NCBI GenBank assembly: GCA_021204045.1
Contig: JAJQAA010000034.1
Coordinates: 1-64,000, forward strand
Direction: 5' to 3'
Length of the DNA: 64,000 bases
Origin: Clostridiales bacterium
GTDB taxonomy: Bacteria > Bacillota > Clostridia > Lachnospirales > Lachnospiraceae
A program made the position numbers and the translations under genes. The stretch's first letter is position 1, and each line of letters starts with the position of its first letter. Under the pieces are notes generated by a model. The model had not been told where the DNA came from. It saw only the letters and a list, made by a program, of their open reading frames with translations, and ran no database searches. Shown here one piece after another: positions 7,817 through 16,084 of the stretch.

Positions 7817-9218
7817 GAAGAAACGCATTGAATTTCACGGCGGAATGTTTGGGCTCCTGATGCCCTTCGTCGTAATGTTGGCCGGGATTCTCTATTTATC
7901 CATCAACGGCAAGGCACTGCCGATGGCCTTTTGGGTGCCTACACTGGCCGGTATCGGCGTTGCGCTGCTTTTGGCAAAAAAGCCCGCTGAATGCGCGGAG
8001 TGCTTGATCGAAGGGATTGCCGACAAAACCGTTATCATGATCGTTGTCGTTTTGATCTTTGCCGGTATGGTGGCACAGATCATGAAGACGACTGGTTTAG
8101 TGGAAGGCCTGACTTGGCTGTGCACCACCATCGGTGTGAGCGGTGCACTGTTCCCTGCTATCATATTTATCTGCGGCAGCATGCTCTCCACTGCTACCGG
8201 TACAGCGTTAGGTACCGTTATGTCCCTTGCTCCGGTACTGTATCCGGTTGGTGTTGCTCTTGGTGCCAATCAGGCATTACTCTTAGGCGCTATTGTTTCT
8301 GCATCTTATTTTGGTGATAATATTGCTCCCGTTTCCGATACAACCATCGCCTCGGCCTATTCGCAGAATGTGCCTGTTTCCAAGGTGGTAGGTTCCCGTT
8401 TGAAATACGCTTTGGCAGGTGCTGCGCTGGCTTTAATCCTCTTTGTTATTTTCGGATATAGCACCTATTCGGCACCCGAAGTGGCTCCGGAGGTATACGC
8501 GCATCAAGCAAAGGGTCTGATCATGCTGATTGTACCCGCCATGCTGATTTTCTTAATGATTCGCGGCTGTCATATGATGGTGGCATTGTCCACTGCCATT
8601 GTCGTTGGTCTGATCATGGGCTGCGCTACAGGGTTGATGAATGTTTCCGACATCCTTGTAATCGACATGAATTCCTTTACGGTTAGCGGGACACTGGTCG
8701 ATGGTATCAACGGTATGATGGATACAGTCATCTTCGCCATGCTGATGATGTCCATTGTCCACCTGCTGGAGTATGGCGGATTGTTCGACACCTTGATCGC
8801 AAAGATCGACCCTGTCACCAACACGGAAACCAAAGCAGAAGGCTTTATCGCTGTTGCCAACATAATCCTGAATATCCTGACGGTCTGCAATTCCGTGGTT
8901 ATCCTCATGTTGGGGCCGGTCGCCAAGAAGTTGCTTACCGAAAAGTATAATATCAGTCGTGACCGTGCGGCCAATATGCTGGATGCCGTGTCCTGCGTGG
9001 CCATGTGCTTGATCCCCTACGGATTTGCTCCGATGCTGGCATTTAGCTTTGCTGCTGGTTCCGGCACCGCTGTTGATTGCAGTTTATTTGACATCGTGCT
9101 GCACAGTTTCCACGGCTATGGCCTTGGCATCGTTATGGCGATTGCGATCATTACCGGTTGGGGTCGTACCTATGAGTCCCCTGCAGAACGTGAAGCTGCA
9201 ATTGCCCGCGGCGAATAA
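7809..9218 (+). CDS. NhaC-family Na+/H+ antiporter-like transporter
   Basis: 469 residues with about eleven or twelve hydrophobic segments. The NhaC/YkuK-type signature region around SASYFGDNIAPVSDTT (near residue 165) is well preserved. Family members exchange Na+ for H+ or carry organic acids and amino acids, for example malate-lactate antiport. GAGAGGAG precedes the ATG, which overlaps the GNAT gene. In this cluster a role in exchanging an amino acid or organic acid is plausible but inferred. A strong terminator follows. Confidence 0.88.
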   Translation: MNEKKRIEFHGGMFGLLMPFVVMLAGILYLSINGKALPMAFWVPTLAGIGVALLLAKKPAECAECLIEGIADKTVIMIVVVLIFAGMVAQIMKTTGLVEGLTWLCTTIGVSGALFPAIIFICGSMLSTATGTALGTVMSLAPVLYPVGVALGANQALLLGAIVSASYFGDNIAPVSDTTIASAYSQNVPVSKVVGSRLKYALAGAALALILFVIFGYSTYSAPEVAPEVYAHQAKGLIMLIVPAMLIFLMIRGCHMMVALSTAIVVGLIMGCATGLMNVSDILVIDMNSFTVSGTLVDGINGMMDTVIFAMLMMSIVHLLEYGGLFDTLIAKIDPVTNTETKAEGFIAVANIILNILTVCNSVVILMLGPVAKKLLTEKYNISRDRAANMLDAVSCVAMCLIPYGFAPMLAFSFAAGSGTAVDCSLFDIVLHSFHGYGLGIVMAIAIITGWGRTYESPAEREAAIARGE

Positions 9219-9292
9219 ACCATTCTTTCGCGGCTTGGTGCATGCACGAAAACAATCCTTTTGTTATGAAGTGATGATATTACTCGAAATTA

Positions 9293-9327
9293 TCCCGGGC
9301 TTGGTATACCTTGCCCGGGACGTTTTT
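9293..9327 (+). terminator. Intrinsic terminator after the NhaC-type gene
   Basis: TCCCGGGC and GCCCGGGA pair around a 12-nt loop, followed by CGTTTTTTCG and more T residues. Confidence 0.85.
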
Positions 9328-9396
9328 TCGTTTTTTGAATATTCACTTATAAATTCTTCCACAAATTTGCCAAACTGTCAGCATACTGTTTTAAAA

Positions 9397-11739
9397 TTAT
9401 TCTCCCGCGTTAAACAGCGGCGCCAGCTCCTCCTCATGCGCTTCAAAAATCTCCAGGAGGCATCGGTTCCAATGCCGCGCATCCCGCTCCCGGTTACCGA
9501 AAACATAATCTTCCTGGCCGTAATCGATAACATCGAATCCCGGAATCGCCTTGCTCGCCCCCGCCGTGCGGTAAGCCGCGGCGTCCGCAAGCGTGAAGGA
9601 CACCTGACCGGCGTCATTCATCTGCACCCAGCCGCTGATATCCGTCCCGGATGCTTCCCCGGCCGTGCCGTTCTCCGTCTGAGGCGTGGCGGCTGCCTTC
9701 GTAATCGTGCTCCCGTTTTCATGCTTCCCATACATTTCGTCAACATACAGTGAAAATGAATCGCCAAGCACCTCAGATGGCACATGACCGCCATCCCACT
9801 GCCAGGCAATCTCGGCGTCCGTCCCGGCATCCAGCCAGGCAAGCTGGAGATTGAGCGAGGTAAACATGGACATATCGCCTTCCGCCGCTCCCATAAGGAT
9901 GCGGCTCCAGGTCGGATCTTCCATCCCTTCCGCACCGATATAATTCAGCGGATGATACAGAGAAACCAGATTTTTGCCATACGCGTCGCCGGCTTCAATC
10001 TCCTCGATATCCTCCCGGTAAGCGCTGACCATATCCGCGTAGGTTTCATAATTGGCAGAATCCGTCCTGCTTGTGGCAGACTGCGTCGTGCCCTCATCCG
10101 GCGTGCCCACAATCATCGTGTCGCCGCCCTGACGGCCGCCAGCCGTGCCATGATCTCCGCCCGGGCCGCCATTTCCCCGATTTTCCACGCCATCCGGGCT
10201 GCCCGCACCATTCGGTGCGCCCATGCCATCCATGGCCGTGCCGCTCGGACTTTCCATGTGATCCGGCATTGCACCGCCCGGACCGCCACCCATACCGCCA
10301 TGACCACCACCCATGCCGTTCGGACCGCCGCCCATGCCGCCCATCATCGCGCGGCCGGCCGAAGCCCCTTTCGCGTAGCGGCCGGTGAGAAACGCCTGCG
10401 CCTTATCCGCCGTGCTCATCGCCGCAACCGCCTCATCGCTCAGAGCGGAACCATTCTCATCAAACCAGGTCCAGTCCGAGGCATAATCCAGGCTGTCGAT
10501 ATACCACTGCAGGTTTTCCGTAAACTCCGCAAGATAGAGATCCAGATAGGTCCCGTAATAACCGTTTGTCTCCGGATGGCTTTCCGGGTCGTATTCGATA
10601 CGCAGATCGATGACGTCATCCAGATCGCCGTCCTGGTTTAAATCAAAACCGACCTCGGATTCTTTGACCGAAAGCTCCTGATCATTGATATAGTCCATGT
10701 AGGCAATGGAAAGATAGCTGGCCAGTTGTTTCTGGAACGGCGTATTAAACGTATAATCGGTATCGAGATAATATTCAAACGCCATCGCCATGTCGCCCTC
10801 ATAGAGCGAAGTGATCGCGCTGTAAGCAATGCAGCCCCAGGCTCCATCGGAAATCTCGTAATCGGTGCCGTCGATGGTAACTGTGGTCGAATAGCCGCCG
10901 TCCGCCGTCTTATAGACGCCGACCGCCCCGGCCGCGATCTCGTAATCATAGAAATCCGGATGGTTTGAGGTCGCCGCGAACATCGTCGCGTGCGCTCCGC
11001 CGCCCGAACCGCCGGTAGAGACAAAATGATCGACGCTGCCGGGCAGATTGCCGAGCAGAATATTATACTTTACAAAGCGTGTCGCGGCCTTCTGATCCAC
11101 CAGGCAGGACGGCGCGTCGCCGGTATAGTAGGTATTGCCGTCCGCGTCCGTCGCGGTATCCTGCTTGCCGCGATTTCCGCAGGCGACATTAATATAACCA
11201 TCTTCCGCGTAGGTCGTGGAAGCGGTGGAATTGATCGAAGAACCATAACCGGCTGCCCCTGTATTCAGGATGACCGGCGCCGTCGCGGCGGTATAAGTCT
11301 GGCCGTTTGGGCTGGTAATCTTCGTCTCATAGTCGATCACAAGAGAACCCATCGCGGCTTCCGCGTAATTCATGGCTGTGATATCGGCCGTCCCGTCGCC
11401 GTCCGTATCGATGCCCGTCACATAAGCGCCCGGTACACAGACGGACACGCCCTGCTGGTCCGGCAGCTCCGGATATGCGACAGCCGGAACAATGGAAAGC
11501 ACCCAGGCGTCACTGTCGCGCTCATAGCTCCAGGTCTGCTCTTCATTGTTTGCCAGGTTCAGCGTATATTCGATGTAAGCCCGGCCTTCCGCCTCCTCAT
11601 CCGTTTCCGGAACTGCTTCCGCCTCGACCGCCGTACTCTCCTGCGCCGTACTCTCCGCCTCACCCGACCGGCTGCCGCAGGCCGTCAGCAAAAACGCCGC
11701 CACGGCGACACAAAACGGAATGATCATCGTATGTCTCAT
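9397..11739 (-). CDS. Secreted alpha/beta-hydrolase lipoprotein, subtype A tannase-like
   Basis: 780 residues. The signal peptide ends in the lipobox LLTAC (C21), so it should be anchored outside the cell. The central part has the pattern of subtype A tannases: an early CVPGAYV strand, GNRGKQD, DQKAATRFVKYN, and a nucleophile elbow TGGSGGGAH with S245. Tannases hydrolyse gallate esters of plant tannins; an aromatic-ester esterase is the likeliest role. Two calcium-loop-like stretches (DTDGDGTAD near 111, DLNQDGDLDD near 366) are visible. Residues 461-541 are an unusual Gly/Met-rich low-complexity insert. GGAGGTG precedes the ATG. The exact ester substrate is not known. Confidence 0.8.
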   Translation of the reverse strand: MRHTMIIPFCVAVAAFLLTACGSRSGEAESTAQESTAVEAEAVPETDEEAEGRAYIEYTLNLANNEEQTWSYERDSDAWVLSIVPAVAYPELPDQQGVSVCVPGAYVTGIDTDGDGTADITAMNYAEAAMGSLVIDYETKITSPNGQTYTAATAPVILNTGAAGYGSSINSTASTTYAEDGYINVACGNRGKQDTATDADGNTYYTGDAPSCLVDQKAATRFVKYNILLGNLPGSVDHFVSTGGSGGGAHATMFAATSNHPDFYDYEIAAGAVGVYKTADGGYSTTVTIDGTDYEISDGAWGCIAYSAITSLYEGDMAMAFEYYLDTDYTFNTPFQKQLASYLSIAYMDYINDQELSVKESEVGFDLNQDGDLDDVIDLRIEYDPESHPETNGYYGTYLDLYLAEFTENLQWYIDSLDYASDWTWFDENGSALSDEAVAAMSTADKAQAFLTGRYAKGASAGRAMMGGMGGGPNGMGGGHGGMGGGPGGAMPDHMESPSGTAMDGMGAPNGAGSPDGVENRGNGGPGGDHGTAGGRQGGDTMIVGTPDEGTTQSATSRTDSANYETYADMVSAYREDIEEIEAGDAYGKNLVSLYHPLNYIGAEGMEDPTWSRILMGAAEGDMSMFTSLNLQLAWLDAGTDAEIAWQWDGGHVPSEVLGDSFSLYVDEMYGKHENGSTITKAAATPQTENGTAGEASGTDISGWVQMNDAGQVSFTLADAAAYRTAGASKAIPGFDVIDYGQEDYVFGNRERDARHWNRCLLEIFEAHEEELAPLFNAGE

Positions 11740-11768
11740 AAAACACCTCCACTATCTCTGCTTTAAAA

Positions 11769-11811
11769 GGCGATTGTTACGACGGTTTCCCCACATCCGC
11801 AAACAATCGCC
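11769..11811 (-). promoter_or_regulatory. Hairpin in the tannase-like gene's 5' leader
   Basis: GGCGATTGTT (11769-11778) and AACAATCGCC (11802-11811) form a perfect 10-bp inverted repeat around 23 nt. It lies between the promoter and the ribosome binding site. It could be an mRNA stem or a repressor site. No U-run follows on the minus strand. Confidence 0.55.
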
Positions 11812-11833
11812 CGCTTGCTCCTATCCTTCCCAT

Positions 11834-11862
11834 TTTATAACACAGAAATTCATGAAAAGCAA
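11834..11862 (-). promoter_or_regulatory. Sigma-A type promoter of the tannase-like gene
   Basis: Reading the minus strand: TTGCTT (11862-11857), 17 nt, TATAAA (11839-11834). The leader is about 90 nt and contains the hairpin at 11769-11811. Confidence 0.65.
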
Positions 11863-11882
11863 TTCCGGTCACAGAACGTTCA

Positions 11883-11966
11883 TTAATTGTAGATATCCTC
11901 CAGTGTCCGCAGTGCGACTTTTCCCTGTTTTTCCAGTTCCAGCAGTGCCGGAGTAAAGCCGCTTAA
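11883..11966 (-). pseudogene. C-terminal exon fragment left beside a group II intron
   Basis: 27 codons plus TAA, with good codon use for this genome, beginning LSGFTPALLELE and ending TLEDIYN. The reading frame starts at the predicted 3' splice end of the intron remnant. It is the tail of a gene once split by the intron. The rest of that gene is absent, and its identity is unknown. Confidence 0.55.
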
Positions 11967-11967
11967 A

Positions 11968-12540
11968 ATCGAGTAGGAGGAAATTTCTCCGATAGAGAAA
12001 TTTCCGACCTCTCACACCACCGTGCGTACCGTTCGGTACACGGCGGTTCAATCAACTTAACATGTAACACACCTTTTGGTGTAATAATCTAACATTGAGA
12101 CTAATCCAAATGCGGTTAGTCTCTCCGTGCTTATAGCCTTATGCACCCATCCATTGTGGGCTATCCTCGCATATCGGTTGCCACAGTAGGCGATTTCAAA
12201 TGCTGCCCATCTTGGTACATCAAGCTTCATCAGATTCCTTGCCCGATTTTGTGGAGTTTTCCAATGTTTCCATATGCACATGCGTAGCCGATATCGAATC
12301 CTGCTATCCATTTTCCTGCACAGTCCTTTCATGCTCCCAATCTTGAAATAGTTAATCCATCCCCTTGTGAGCTGGTTGAGCCTCGTTATCTTATAGCTGT
12401 TGCTCACGCCCCAACCTCTGCATGTGAGCTGTTTCATACGTGCTACGAACTTTTCTACCGATTTCGCATGTGGTTTTGCCTTGTAGCTATGTGACCGACT
12501 ATCAAAGTAGAATCCGAATCCAAGGTATTTTATTTGTTCT
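11968..12540 (-). mobile_element. 3' remnant of a bacterial group II intron
   Basis: On the minus strand the fragment runs from the end of a reverse transcriptase into the intron 3' structure. Domain V is visible at about 12050-12010 as a hairpin starting GAACCGCCGTG and closing ACGGTGGTGT. Domain VI follows as a stem around GGAAATTTCTC. The element ends CTACTCGAT, a common 3' end for this intron group. The 5' intron half and most of the coding sequence are missing. The breakpoint is at about 12540, at the very end of the DUF1445 gene. Confidence 0.8.
12057..12540 (-). pseudogene. Group II intron reverse transcriptase/maturase, C-terminal fragment
   Basis: The open frame begins without a start at about 12540 (EQIKYLGFGFYFD) and runs to a stop at 12057. 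It covers the last part of the reverse transcriptase and the maturase X domain, with the typical KPHAKSVEKF, LTRGWINYFKIG and RRLRMCIWKHWK-like stretches. The family is normally about 420-600 residues, so over half is lost. The product cannot copy RNA. It sits inside the intron remnant and ends just before domain V, as in intact introns. Confidence 0.85.
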
Positions 12541-13342
12541 GCTTTTTCGCCTCCAGGTAATCGTTTAAATCCGTATTCAGCACATTGGTTATAAACATAT
12601 GCCCGGGCGCGTGCGTAATCACAATCGGGAGTTTAGCATTTTCAATTGCCGCCTGTGGCGTCACACCACAAGCCCAGAATACCGGGATTTCTCCTTCCCG
12701 TATCTCTACGGAGTCGCCGTAATCCGGTTTATTGATGTCTTTGATGCCGATCGCTTCCGCGTTTCCGATCTGGACCGGCCCTCCGTGTACATTCGGATAA
12801 CGATCCGTGATCTCTTTTGCTTTCTGCGCGTTCTCCGGCGTCATGGGGCGCATGCTGACCACCATCGGCCCCTTAAATACGCCTGCCTCGGCGCAGGCAA
12901 TGTTTGTCTTGTACATCGGCACGTTGCAGCCCATGGCAATATGCCGCACCTCAATTCCTTCCCGTATGAGAGCCTCTTCAAAGGAGAAGCTGCATCCAAT
13001 GAGAAATGCCACAGAATCATCCTGCCAGTAGGCCGAGACGTCAGTAAGTTCTTCTGTCCGGACGCCATTGCGATAGACATAGTATCTGGGAATATCCGTT
13101 ACAATGCTGGCGCCCTCGCCCATATCGTGAATGTCGGGAGTCCCCTCAACAATCTCCAGGATCGGGCACGGTTTGGGATTTTTCCGCGCGAATTCCCTGA
13201 AATCATCCGCATATTGCTTTGGCAAAATAACCAGGTTCGCCTGCGCATACCCGGCGCACATCCCGGCTGTGGGAAAATCGATTTCTCCTGCGCGGATCAG
13301 TTTCCAGATTTCCTCAGGCGTCGTTTTGCTGTAATCCTTCAT
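12530..13342 (-). CDS. Putative hydro-lyase, DUF1445 family
   Basis: 270 residues matching the DUF1445/D-glutamate cyclase-like family along its length, including the conserved C-terminal VITHAPGHMFITN. Relatives include mammalian D-glutamate cyclase; bacterial members are called putative hydro-lyases, so dehydration or cyclization of an amino-acid-like substrate is a guess. AAGGAGGAG precedes the ATG. The end of the gene touches the intron remnant: its stop codon at 12530-12532 lies at the junction, and the final KKQNK may not be the native terminus. The function in this organism is unproven. Confidence 0.85.
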   Translation of the reverse strand: MKDYSKTTPEEIWKLIRAGEIDFPTAGMCAGYAQANLVILPKQYADDFREFARKNPKPCPILEIVEGTPDIHDMGEGASIVTDIPRYYVYRNGVRTEELTDVSAYWQDDSVAFLIGCSFSFEEALIREGIEVRHIAMGCNVPMYKTNIACAEAGVFKGPMVVSMRPMTPENAQKAKEITDRYPNVHGGPVQIGNAEAIGIKDINKPDYGDSVEIREGEIPVFWACGVTPQAAIENAKLPIVITHAPGHMFITNVLNTDLNDYLEAKKQNK

Positions 13343-13404
13343 GGTCGTAATCTCCTCCTTCCAAATTTGCTCTTATTATAGCCCATGGAACGGCAAATCT
13401 GCAA

Positions 13405-14121
13405 CTAAATTTCCAGTGCTTTTACCGCGTGGGCATCCAGTCCAAAAATAATCTGTGCCCCCATTTCTTCTGCTATTTTCCAGAATTGCGGCCAGTAATA
13501 CCATTTATTATGCATGGACTCCATATTCCGCTCCAGCGGGATACTCCGTTCAACCGCCGCGGCAATCATCTCCCGCGACAGGCGCTCCATTTCCACTGTC
13601 CATTCTCTTCTCCTCCGGAAGATCCGGTCCGGATGGGCGACAGCGCCAAAACATCCCGAACGGATCCCCTGTATAATGGCTTTTCCAAGTATACCGTGTT
13701 CTTCTTCCCTTTTCCGCTCCGGATTCCAGGAAAATGAATATTTCCCCGGATTTTTATCTTCTTCCGCCATATGCTGTCCTAACATGAGAAGCTCTATACG
13801 TGGATCAGCGATAAGCTTCGCATAATACCCCTCCTGATCAAACGAAGGGAAATATTCTGCTTCCAGCCCCGCATGTACGGCAATCTGGTCAGCGTATTTA
13901 TTCTTAAGGCCAGAAAGAGTATTCAAATATTCTTCCAGTTCTGAATACCTCATCCGATTCCCGAACAGATCGCCGGGAAACGGCGCATGATCCGTAAACC
14001 AGATCGAATCTGCCCGCATGCTGACTGCTTTCGTAATATAGGCTTCATCTGGTACATTTTCCGCATGCCCGCAGCGAAATGTGTGCACGTGAAATAATGA
14101 CCGGCCTGTTAATTGTATCAA
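13405..14121 (-). CDS. PHP-domain phosphoesterase (histidinol-phosphatase-like)
   Basis: 238 residues of the PHP metal-dependent phosphoesterase fold. Metal ligands are visible in HVHTFRCGHA near the N terminus, FTDHAPF, GLEAEYFP, GQHM, AHPDR and GLDAHAV at the C terminus. The family includes HisK-type histidinol phosphatases, but no his genes are nearby, so the substrate is open. The best start is TTG at 14121 after a GGGTGA site; the nearby ATG is out of frame. It precedes mtaB's stop-side gap by only about 50 bp in the minus-strand run. Confidence 0.8.
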   Translation of the reverse strand: MIQLTGRSLFHVHTFRCGHAENVPDEAYITKAVSMRADSIWFTDHAPFPGDLFGNRMRYSELEEYLNTLSGLKNKYADQIAVHAGLEAEYFPSFDQEGYYAKLIADPRIELLMLGQHMAEEDKNPGKYSFSWNPERKREEEHGILGKAIIQGIRSGCFGAVAHPDRIFRRRREWTVEMERLSREMIAAAVERSIPLERNMESMHNKWYYWPQFWKIAEEMGAQIIFGLDAHAVKALEI

Positions 14122-14171
14122 ATTTCATCACCCGCTCTTTCCTGATCCGCTGAAAACAGCAAATCTTTCAA

Positions 14172-15584
14172 TTATTCCGTCAGCAGCAGGATTTCATTCG
14201 TGAGCATCGTTTTTGCTCTCCCGGAAACGATCTCATTGTGGCTGTACCCCGCGGCCGGAACCGCCGCCTTGACATACTGCGGATTGTGACCGATCAGGTA
14301 TGCCCGGCCATCAATCTCGACCGATTCCTCAAGCAGCACTTCTATGGGCTTTTCAAGAAAGCTTCTGCGGTAATCCAGCGATTGCTCCCGCTCCAGCTTC
14401 AGAAGGATATCGCTGCGCGCGGATTTGACCGGCTCCGGCACCTGACCGGGCATTTTGTCCGCCCGGGTGCCCGCGCGTCGGGAATACTTAAACACATGCA
14501 TCTCATAAAAATGGATGCGCGTAAGGAATTCCTTCGTACATAAGAATTCTTCCTCCGTCTCGCCGGGGAAGCCGACAATGACGTCGGTTGTGATCGCCGG
14601 ATTGTCAAAAGCCGCGCGCAGAATCTCACAGCGCCGCGCGTAATCCTCCGCCGTGTAATGGCGGTTCATGCGCTGCAACGTCGCATCACAGCCACTCTGC
14701 AAAGAAAGATGAAAATGCGGGCAGACCTTCTTCATGGATGCCAGCGCAGCGGCAAACTCCTCCGTGATGATGCGTGGTTCCAGCGAGCCGAGGCGGATGC
14801 GCCGCAGGCCCTCGATCTCGTTCAGTCTACGGATCAAACTAAGCAAATCAGAAGAACAGCTTTTAGCGTCCTCTCCAGTCGTAATACCATAGTCAAACTG
14901 GACGTCTTCCTCAGATTCTATCGCCCCCGCCTTCGCGAAATCGATCCCGTAAGAAGACAGATGGATCCCGGTGAGCACGATCTCCTGATACCCCGCGGCC
15001 ACCAGGGTCCGCGCTTCCCGCTCCACTTCCCGCGGATCGCGGCTGCGCACGCGGCCGCGCGTGTAGGGAATAATACAATAGCTGCAAAACTGGTTGCAGC
15101 CGTCCTGCACCTTGATAAAGGCGCGGGTATGTTCGGAAAGATGGCTGATCGCAAGATTCTCATATTCGGAAGTCTTTGAAATATCAAGGATATCCACTCC
15201 CGGAATCGTTCCTCCTGCTTCTTTCGACCTCTCCCGTGTGGTAAAATACTCCTCCAAAACCGGCACCAGGTCTTTTTTGCGGTTGTTTCCGATAATTACA
15301 TCCACTGCCCCGTCGCGCAGCAATTCCTCGCTCGCTGACTGTACATAGCAGCCCGCCGCGACTACGACTGCTTCGGGATTCCGTTTGCGTGCGCGGTGCA
15401 GCATCTGCCGCGACTTTTTATCCGCCACATTGGTCACCGAACAGGTGTTGACAATATAAACATCCGCTTTTTCGGTAAACGGTACAATCTCATATCCCGC
15501 CGCTTCCAGCATCTGTCCCATCGCCTCAGTTTCATACGCGTTTACTTTACAGCCCAGATTATGCAGAGCCGCTTTTCTCATCAT
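14172..15584 (-). CDS. mtaB: tRNA (t6A37)-C2 methylthiotransferase
   Basis: 470 residues. MtaB converts t6A37 to ms2t6A37 in tRNAs that read ANN codons. The N-terminal UPF0004 domain carries cluster-binding cysteines in LGCKVNAYE, NTCSVTN and AGCYVQ. The radical-SAM motif is CNQFCSYC near residue 165, and a TRAM domain ends the protein. An acidic insert around residues 215-245 (AGAIESEEDVQFDYG) lengthens it beyond the usual 430-450. The ATG follows GGGAGAG. It is divergent from the HPr-like gene. Confidence 0.93.
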   Translation of the reverse strand: MMRKAALHNLGCKVNAYETEAMGQMLEAAGYEIVPFTEKADVYIVNTCSVTNVADKKSRQMLHRARKRNPEAVVVAAGCYVQSASEELLRDGAVDVIIGNNRKKDLVPVLEEYFTTRERSKEAGGTIPGVDILDISKTSEYENLAISHLSEHTRAFIKVQDGCNQFCSYCIIPYTRGRVRSRDPREVEREARTLVAAGYQEIVLTGIHLSSYGIDFAKAGAIESEEDVQFDYGITTGEDAKSCSSDLLSLIRRLNEIEGLRRIRLGSLEPRIITEEFAAALASMKKVCPHFHLSLQSGCDATLQRMNRHYTAEDYARRCEILRAAFDNPAITTDVIVGFPGETEEEFLCTKEFLTRIHFYEMHVFKYSRRAGTRADKMPGQVPEPVKSARSDILLKLEREQSLDYRRSFLEKPIEVLLEESVEIDGRAYLIGHNPQYVKAAVPAAGYSHNEIVSGRAKTMLTNEILLLTE

Positions 15585-15686
15585 TCTCTCCCATCCACTC
15601 CGGCGGTTTGCCGTTTGTGGTTTTTCCTTTATATTTTTCCGTTTATAATTTCTGTCCGGAACCGCCGATTTTTGGGAATCTGCCTA

Positions 15687-15714
15687 TTGACTTTTTCATC
15701 GGTTCTGATAGTAT
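15687..15714 (+). promoter_or_regulatory. Sigma-A type promoter of the HPr-like gene
   Basis: TTGACT at 15687-15692, a 16-nt spacer and TAGTAT at 15709-15714, about 50 nt ahead of the start codon. Confidence 0.6.
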
Positions 15715-15766
15715 TGTTAAGTATCGGACAAACCGTACCGACAGAACAATCAGAGGAGGTTCCATT

Positions 15767-16000
15767 ATGAAAACCGTACGTATTTCTTTAAATTCTATTG
15801 ATAAAATAAAATCCTTCGTGAATGATCTGACCAAGTATGACGTGGATTTCGACCTGGTTTCCGGCCGCTATGTCATTGACGCCAAATCCATCATGGGGAT
15901 CTTCAGTCTCGACCTTTCCAAGCCGATCGACTTAAACATCCATGCTGAGTCCGGCATCGAGGAGATTCTCGAAACACTGTCGCCTTACATTATCAAATAA
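15767..16000 (+). CDS. Small HPr-like protein lacking the phospho-histidine
   Basis: 77 residues starting MKTVRISLNS; AGAGGAGG at 15752-15759 fixes the ATG at 15767. DAKSIMGIFSLDLSKPIDLNIHAE (residues 38-61) matches the helix-2 region of PTS HPr, where the regulatory serine (here S41) lies. The catalytic HARPA segment with His15 is missing from the N-terminal part, so it cannot carry phosphate from PEP in the usual way. It may be a regulatory HPr paralogue. It has its own promoter and terminator. Confidence 0.75.
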   Translation: MKTVRISLNSIDKIKSFVNDLTKYDVDFDLVSGRYVIDAKSIMGIFSLDLSKPIDLNIHAESGIEEILETLSPYIIK

Positions 16001-16049
16001 TGACGCGAGGGGCAGATGGTCACAGACCGGATTCCCGCCCCTCAATTCC

Positions 16050-16075
16050 GAATGCGCTCCGGCGCATTCTTTTTT
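16050..16075 (+). terminator. Intrinsic terminator after the HPr-like gene
   Basis: GAATGCGC and GCGCATTC pair around TCCG, followed by TTTTTT. A second pairing of GAGGGGC with GCCCCTC lies just upstream. Confidence 0.9.
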
Positions 16076-16084
16076 GTCCAAAAA

